Shown: positions 58,050-64,000 of the stretch, piece by piece
Position numbering within the stretch: the stretch's first letter is position 1
Layout: the number at the start of each line of letters is the position of its first letter
Source of the DNA: Humulus lupulus
Lineage: Eukaryota > Streptophyta > Magnoliopsida > Rosales > Cannabaceae
Direction of reading: 5' to 3'
DNA: 64,000 nucleotides
Assembly: GCF_963169125.1 (NCBI RefSeq)
Contig: NC_084802.1
Location: 13,640,896 to 13,704,895 of the forward strand
Made by a program: the position numbers and the translations under genes
The notes under the pieces: generated by a model
Seen by the model: only the letters and a program-made list of their open reading frames with translations
Databases searched by the model: none
Told to the model about the DNA's origin: nothing

Positions 58050-59545
58050 TGATGCGTGTCGTATTGCGTACCAAATTTAACAAATATTTTATTTACTCTC
58101 AAACCAATTATTTAGTATAACGACAAATAGAGGTCGAACCCAAGGGAACTATATTCAGTTTATTATTCACAAAAGCTTAACAAAGTTAAATTGGAAAGGG
58201 GGGGTTTTGGAAAGTAAAAGTAAAAGCAAGAATTAAGAAAACAATTGATAGCAAGAAGAAATTAACAACGATTTCAAAAATGGTTAAGAATTATTCTCCA
58301 CCTCAGACAATCATGCATGAATATCAATAATGAATATTATTCCGATTCCCAATTAAACTATTAACCCTGTAGATAATGCTTAAGCAGTCAATTATCCCAA
58401 TCTCCCTATCACAATCAATTACGGCTAAGCGCTCAATAATCAATTCTTTTTACCAAACAACAAACCTATTAAGCATACGATTCATTCAATTTAGGAAAAG
58501 CATTAACAACAGTGGAGATAGGTTAATCTAGGCAATAAATCAATGAAGCATTTAATTCATTTAACCTAGGTTCTATTCTTCATCACAATCAACAATGCTT
58601 TTGACCACATCATCAATTGCAATTTATCACAAACACTTAGAATCCTAAACTATTAGGTGAATAGAAATTCTAAGATGACAGTAAAATAATGCAAGCCCTA
58701 ATTAGTTGTACACCCTAACAAGGAATCACAATATTTCATACAATAGGCATAGAAGAATAGAAGCAATTTAACATTATGGAAATCAAGAACAATATTCACA
58801 TCTCAAATCAAACATTCATGTCTGGGTTTTGAATAACCCTTAACCTAAAAGAAACTTAGCCAACAATCATGATGAAAAACATAACCAGAATCAAAGAATA
58901 GAAGAGTTTAGAGAAGAAGAAAACTATTGAAAAAGTTGAATGCGATCCTCCTTCTTCTCCTCCGCTCTCTCTGTGTTCCTCTCTCTAAAATCGTGTATCT
59001 CAAACTTCCTTTACGACTATGACCTAATCCCCCTTTTATTTCCCGTCCAAAAATTAAGAAAAATCGAATTTGAATTTGAATTTTAACGCGTGCTGCGGCG
59101 GCCATATTTCCTTGCCGCGGCACGAGGCTTCAGATATGCGATATAGGCTTTGCGTGCCGCGGTATGCAACTTTCCTTGCCGCGGCACGAGACTCTATGTT
59201 TCTCTTGTAGCGGCAGGGACTTTTCCCTGTAGCGGCAAGGACCTGTCTGACTTGCCTCGTAGCGGCAGGGACTTTTCCCTGTAGCGGCAAGCTCTCAGAT
59301 TTCTCGTACTCTTGTTCTTTTCTCGATTTTTCTTCTCTTTAACACTTTACTCCAATGGTTAGAATCCTACGAAATCATCATTCAACCAAAAATCATCAAA
59401 AATATACAATTATCTTTAAAAATAATGATTTAGATTAAATGAAACAAATAAAAAAAAATGATTCTAACTATCCCCAAACACACTACTTATGAACACAAAA
59501 TCTGATAAGTAGAAAGGTAAACTTTATACAAAAATATACTTATCA
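58050..59545 (-). repeat. Athila 5' LTR, 1,496 bp
   Basis: Near-identical partner of 47305-48800, same length, no indel seen. Confidence 0.95.
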
Positions 59546-59690
59546 TATTTCTATTAATTTTGTTATTTGAATCTTTTAATTTGTTCGTTAAAAAGTTACC
59601 CTACATCATAGTCTATACTTACATCTTGGAGGTTCAATAGTGTAATTGAATGAGAGTATCTATCATAGATATGAAATCCATGGCTTCTAT

Positions 59691-60517
59691 CACTACTAAC
59701 AAAAAAAGGCTTTTTAGGACTCGCAGGGCGCGAGTCCTCTATTTGAGAGCCTTAAAAACTGAAGTTTTTTAGGACTCGTATTGTAAGTCCTGGAAAAATT
59801 TTATTTTTAAAAAATTAATTGGTGGGTTTTGAATCCAGTGGCGGGGCTCCGGTGACGGTGGTGGTGCCACCATTTAAAGGTGGTGGTTCGGAAAACAAAC
59901 TATTGGGTTTTAAAGCCCAAGAAGCAAGAAGTATGGTGGTGGTGGTGGTGGTTCAGCTCGTGGTGGCTCGAGGTGGCCGAAATATGCTCGGAAAGTTTGG
60001 GAGAAACCCATGAACGACCGAACTTCAAGTGCCCCGTTGAGGGCCTTAGGCCGCGCATGAGGTCGCCAACTCCGGGGGTCGAGGGTTTCGGGTGACGGCG
60101 GTTCCACTGGTCTGGCACGTGGCGGTGGCCAGAGACGGGCCGTTCGGCGTTGGCACTTCGGGAGAGATGGAGAGAGAGAAGGAACTTTGGGAGAGAGAGA
60201 GAGGGAACCGAGGAGAGATTGAAAAATAGGTTGAGTGATTTTTTTTGTTTTTTTTAATAAATAATAATAAAACTTTTGTTAAAAAAAAATTGGAGGGAAT
60301 TTGAATTTTTTTAAAATTCAAAATTTTATGATACACTTAAGTATTTAGGACTCGCAAAAAAAATCCAGTTTGTGTTTGTTTAAAAAAAAACTCAAACTTT
60401 TAGGACACACATAGTTTTTAGGACTCGCGAAAACAAATTCTTTAAGGACTCGTCCAAAAGGCTTTTTTAGGGCTCACATTTAGGTGAATGTCCTAAAAAT
60501 GTATTTTTGTAGTAGTG
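59691..60517. mobile_element. Complete non-autonomous CACTA element, 827 bp
   Basis: It starts CACTACTAACAAAAAAAGG and ends (inverted) CACTACTACAAAAATAC, flanked by the 3-bp TSD tat (59688-59690 and 60518-60520) as expected for CACTA elements. Subterminal ttttaggactcg repeats occur near both ends. The middle (59820-60200) is much richer in GC and may be captured host sequence. Short frames there are low-complexity and not called as genes. Confidence 0.85.
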
Positions 60518-60520
60518 TAT

Positions 60521-61018
60521 ATACGAAGAGAGAAGATAATTTTCATAATAACTTAGTTCATGTGTTAAATGATTGAGATCTTATTTATATGATTAAGTTC
60601 ACAAATTTATCATTTATAAGGAACTTAGTGGGAGTTAATGATAAAATACTAATGAGGGATAAAATGTTAATTTGCACCCGACTCATTAGTAAACCATCCA
60701 TAGAGGATTAACAGACAATAATGATTATAACAATGGATAATGTATATATATTTTTGGGAAATACGTTCGATGAGTTCAAGAGTTCAATTCCGAATCTATA
60801 GTAGAGTCATGCAGAATTAATGAGTTGTAAGATAATTTATAATATAAATAAACTCATGATAACTCATTGAAGCTTGTGTTCATGGATCCATGATCCCCAC
60901 ACCGTCTTTGATTAAATCAAGTATAAATGTCTTAAATAATTGATTTTATTATCAATTGTAAATATCAAATTGACTAGGTCAATTTTATGATACTTGCATT
61001 AGAGATATTCGTGGTGCA
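60521..61018. other. Intergenic DNA, possible older element
   Basis: No ORF. It seems to be the continuation, across two younger insertions, of the sequence seen at 46483-47304 and 59551-59687. Class not recognised. Confidence 0.3.
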
Positions 61019-62452
61019 GGTGTAACATCCCACAAATTCCACATTAAGAATTTTTTAAATAAAACTAATATTTAATTATGAAAATTAAATCAGTATTAAT
61101 TTGATTACATATTGGGATGATAAATGAAATTTTATGTCCTAAATTAAGTAATATTCTTTGGAATAAATAATAATAGAAATTAAAGTTTATAATTGGAAAA
61201 TAAATTGAATTTAAAAGAGTTTTGTCCTTTAATTCAAATTATTATTATTTATTGGGAAATAAATAATAAGGAGAAATATCTTTAGATTGAAGAAGAATAT
61301 ATGCTAGCATTTTATGAAATACAATATTTTTTATAGATATTGTGTATATTATATTATATAAATATATATATGCATTTAAGTTTAAATGTAATAAAATTGA
61401 AAATAGATATATATATATAATAATGCGATACGATGCGGTTTGAATCGAATATATAAAATTCGAAACCGCATACCGTACCACACCACGCGGTTTGGCAAAA
61501 ATGCAAACCGCAACCGCACCGCGAAGAATTTCAAACCGCAAATTGTGATGTGGTGAGGTGCGGTGTAGGCTGTTTGTGCGGTTTGATGAACACCCTTAAT
61601 TTGCATGAATTAGGAATTAAGGGTTAAAGAGAGATTTTGTAAACTATTGTGAGGATTTATTAATATTGACAAATTTGTGTGAATATTATTAAATTAAGGT
61701 TCAAACTATAAATAGTTAATTTGAATAGTGATTTAATTATTTATTTAACCAATTAATTGTAAAGCAAATAAATTAAAGTTTGAATCAAAATTCAATAGCT
61801 AATTTTTGTTTTTATTAAATTAATAACAAATGTTAAATAATTGATAACTATGGTTAAGTGTATCAGTTAGTGCTTGCATAAAGGAAGTGATAGGTGAGTG
61901 TTATGTGAATCTTTTTTTATCTCTTGGTAAGTAAATCAAAAAAAGAAAACACATAAACACTTTGTCCCTTATTTCTCTTGGCCCATCTTCTCTTCTTCTT
62001 CTCCTAGAGAATTCTCAAGCGTTGAGAGTCTGCCCACACTAGTTTAGGCTTGATCGGAGAACGTCGATGAAGACCGTGGTTAAGATGATAGCAGTTTCAG
62101 TTTTTGGCAATTCCTAGCGATTCAAACAGGACAAAAGGATAAAAAACTAAGAGGGTAGAGTTGTTGTTCTGTTGTGTATTACGTAAGTAATTATGGTTTT
62201 ATTTATTTTCATAAAAGTTCCATTCAAGCATGATTCTTTATTTTTTTATTTTTTTTTATTGTTTACGTAAAAATAAAAGACATGCATATAGACTTTATTA
62301 TTCAAATCCTATAGTCTCTTGGATTCTAAATTTGGGATTGTCTAGCTTTAAGAATAATGAGGAGTTCCTGGTTTTTGCAGCGACGATTTATTATATATTT
62401 GGATCGCTATAAATAAATACTATACATTTTGTTTTCTAATTAAAAAAAATAC
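61019..62452. other. AT-rich DNA with a possible LTR start and a truncated hAT end
   Basis: tgtaacatcccacaaattcc at about 61020 resembles the start of many gypsy LTRs, but no matching end or second copy is found. Near 61960-62160 the sequence is more complex (CT-rich leader-like stretch, gatcggagaacgtcgatgaag) without a usable ORF. Confidence 0.25.
61430..61598. mobile_element. Truncated hAT element (one end)
   Basis: Repeated gcggtttg/caaaccgc motifs end in gcggtttgatgaacaccctta, the inverse of a TAAGGGTGTTCA hAT terminus. The opposite end and TSD are missing. Confidence 0.5.
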
Positions 62453-62979
62453 TATGGCTGATCATTGGGTGGGTTGGTCAGGTTACAAGGCATTTTTACC
62501 CGTTCAATGCTATAATTGGGTTAGTAAAAGTGACCCGTAACTTGCCAAATTAAGAATTTTTTTTAACCCATCCAATAATTTGGGCGGGTTGGTCGGGTTA
62601 ACCCGCCCAAACCAAAATGGTATTTTTTTTTTGGCAGGTTGGTCGGGTCAACCCGCCCAAACAAAAGTGATATTTTTTTTTTTACATTTTTGTAATTTTT
62701 TTATTTTAAATACTAGTACTAATAGTGTGAAGTTTATCTTTTTAAGCTTAAAACAATATTTTAAATTTATAGTAAAAAAATTAAAACAAAACTTAATTAA
62801 TTTATATATTTATTTGAATATATTAAAAATAATAAATTCTTAATTGGGCGGGTTGGGTTATATTGGGTGGTTTAAATTTTGGTCGGTTTATTCGGGTTGC
62901 GTTTTTTAGCAGTTTTTTCGGGTTGGTTTGGGCAGATTATTCAGATTGGGCGGGTTGTAAAAATTTCTGCACAGCCCTA
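62453..62979. mobile_element. Complete non-autonomous hAT element, 527 bp
   Basis: Termini TATGGCTGATCA and TGCACAGCCCTA are imperfect inverted repeats flanked by a perfect 8-bp TSD, aaaaatac (62445-62452 and 62980-62987). Subterminal repeats are gggcgggttggtcgggt and complements. Same terminus type as 3403-3924 but with different subterminal repeats (GGGCGGGT here, CGGTCGGT there). Confidence 0.85.
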
Positions 62980-62987
62980 AAAAATAC

Positions 62988-63684
62988 TACAAAAACGTTA
63001 AAGTGAAAGAAACATCTACAAATCGTAAAAGTGAAATGTAAACATGTACAATGTAGAAATGAACAAAAAAAAAATTATGTTATATATATTTATTAGTAAC
63101 AAAAAAAACCTTAATTTTATCTATTATACATAGGGCTGGCATTGGAAAATTTTGCTCTTGCATGTAATTTTCAAGTTTTCTTTTCTTTTCTTCATTTTAG
63201 TTAAAGAAAAAATAAAGTTTTGTATTTTTTATTTTTAAAAAGAAGAAGTTGTTGCTCTATCGAGCTTTATTAGGCAATGCATGTCACACACAGTAGGTTT
63301 TGGAGGGGTCCAGAAAATGTCATTTCATTTGCACAACACAACTTAACAACAAGGAATAGGCAAGTCAAAAGCCAAAGTTTGACAAGTAGTAAGGACGGAG
63401 TAAGTACCCAAGATAAATCATTCTTGGCTAAAAAGTGAAAGAAAATTGGTCCATCTTGGGCTAATTAATTAAATTGAATTTCAATGCGAATAGGGATTTG
63501 ATTGATTGTAGTAGTCCCTCAAAGTCGTAGCTAACGTATGTTGACACAATGAGATTCAACAATAAATAATCTACCCAAATTCAGCTCCACACCCAGCTTA
63601 AATCCTTCAAAAATGGCAAACAATTCAAGAGATTACACGCACGCACACCATCATCAACATTGATCTTTAAGCATCCTAGAGAGG
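62988..63684. other. AT-rich intergenic DNA
   Basis: No gene, transposon end or RNA gene recognised. Confidence 0.4.
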
Positions 63685-63830
63685 TAAATGGGGCGGGTCG
63701 GCCCCGCCCCGCTAAAGATCCGCCTCAATCTGCTAAGTTTATGCCTTGACCCGCCCCCTTAAGGCATTTGATGTGGGTCAGGTCAGACCCGCCCCGAATG
63801 GGACCCACATCATGAGGTTTCCACTTCTCA
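63685..63830. mobile_element. hAT-like fragment
   Basis: ggtaaatggggcgggtcggccccgcc at the left, with cccgcccc/gggtcaggtcagacccgcccc repeats, resembles the subterminal part of hAT elements like the one at 62453. No complete ends. The short frame on - at 63725-63931 crosses it and is not called. Confidence 0.35.
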
Positions 63831-64000
63831 TTGGGTTTGTTGATTTTTTGGTCTCTGAAGTCCTTTAAATAAATACTTCCAACACCATTCAAGCATGTCA
63901 CACATAGAAGGAATAGAACCCTTTCTAACAACTTTATTTATCAAGAAAAGTTGTTTAAGAGACAAAGTTATCAAACATAATCTCAAATAACTTTGCTTAA

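Larger units (their letters stand above)
47305..59545 (-). mobile_element. Young Athila-type Ty3/gypsy retrotransposon, 12,241 bp
   Basis: Two direct LTRs of equal length (1,496 bp; 47305-48800 and 58050-59545) start TGATGCG and end TTATCA, flanked by the 5-bp TSD tattt (47300-47304 and 59546-59550). PBS and PPT place the 5' LTR on the right. Inside, on -: gag-protease, pol (RT - RNase H - integrase) and a separate ORF in the env position, the Athila layout. I count only about three differences between the LTRs (47321/58066-type g/a, c/t at 47633, c/t at 48711), so insertion is very recent, yet pol carries a frameshift and a stop. Confidence 0.95.

Noticed and set aside
1..64000. tRNA, rRNA, CRISPR, telomere or satellite arrays
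   Set aside because: No cloverleaf-type B-box context, rRNA core, spacer-repeat array or long telomeric or satellite run was recognised by eye; a tRNAscan or Infernal run would be decisive.

Overview
The window is a stretch of nuclear DNA from a flowering plant, almost certainly a eudicot. It is AT-rich, has genes with short GT-AG introns, and is dominated by plant transposable elements (Ty1/copia, Athila-type Ty3/gypsy, Kaonashi-type MULE, hAT, CACTA, Helitron-like and MITE sequences). I cannot name the species from sequence alone. There are no bacterial features such as operons or CRISPR arrays.

Layout. 1-4.4 kb: remnants of two LTRs, a complete non-autonomous hAT element (3403-3924, 8-bp TSD), a CACTA-type end and a tandem repeat. 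4.45-9.66 kb: a 13-exon gene on + for an AATF/Che-1/Bfr2-like ribosome-biogenesis protein (389 aa). 11.24-11.80 kb: a single-exon type I MADS-box gene on -. 9.67-31.8 kb: a long, AT-rich, internally duplicated region with no convincing protein gene except the MADS-box gene. Its 21.6-31.7 kb part carries a family of diverged units, all in the same orientation on the - strand. Each begins (read on -) with GCCC plus a TGATGA-like box and ends with CTGA plus GGGC. At its right edge lies a promoter-like block with a site II element, a TATA-like motif and a telo-box. This is the best candidate for an undescribed system: a tandemly expanded noncoding, C/D-snoRNA-like RNA locus.

31,818-40,994: a complete MULE with a perfect 9-bp TSD. 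It carries two convergent genes, a DUF1985 plus Ulp1 (C48) protease-like gene on + and a MuDR transposase with SWIM and CCHC zinc fingers on -. 41,676-46,482: a complete but frame-broken Ty1/copia element on - (5-bp TSD, initiator-Met-tRNA PBS). 47,305-59,545: a very young Athila-type Ty3/gypsy element on -, with 1,496-bp LTRs that are nearly identical, gag-protease, pol (one frameshift, one stop) and a third ORF in the env position. 59,691-60,517: a non-autonomous CACTA element with TSD TAT. 61-64 kb: further hAT pieces, including a complete element at 62,453-62,979 with an 8-bp TSD.

Working together: the cellular genes are the AATF-like gene, the MADS-box gene and perhaps the noncoding array. 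AATF acts in early pre-rRNA processing, and the array's promoter-like block has the motif pair typical of plant ribosome-biogenesis genes. The physical link is therefore suggestive but unproven. The MULE inserted about 20 bp upstream of that block.
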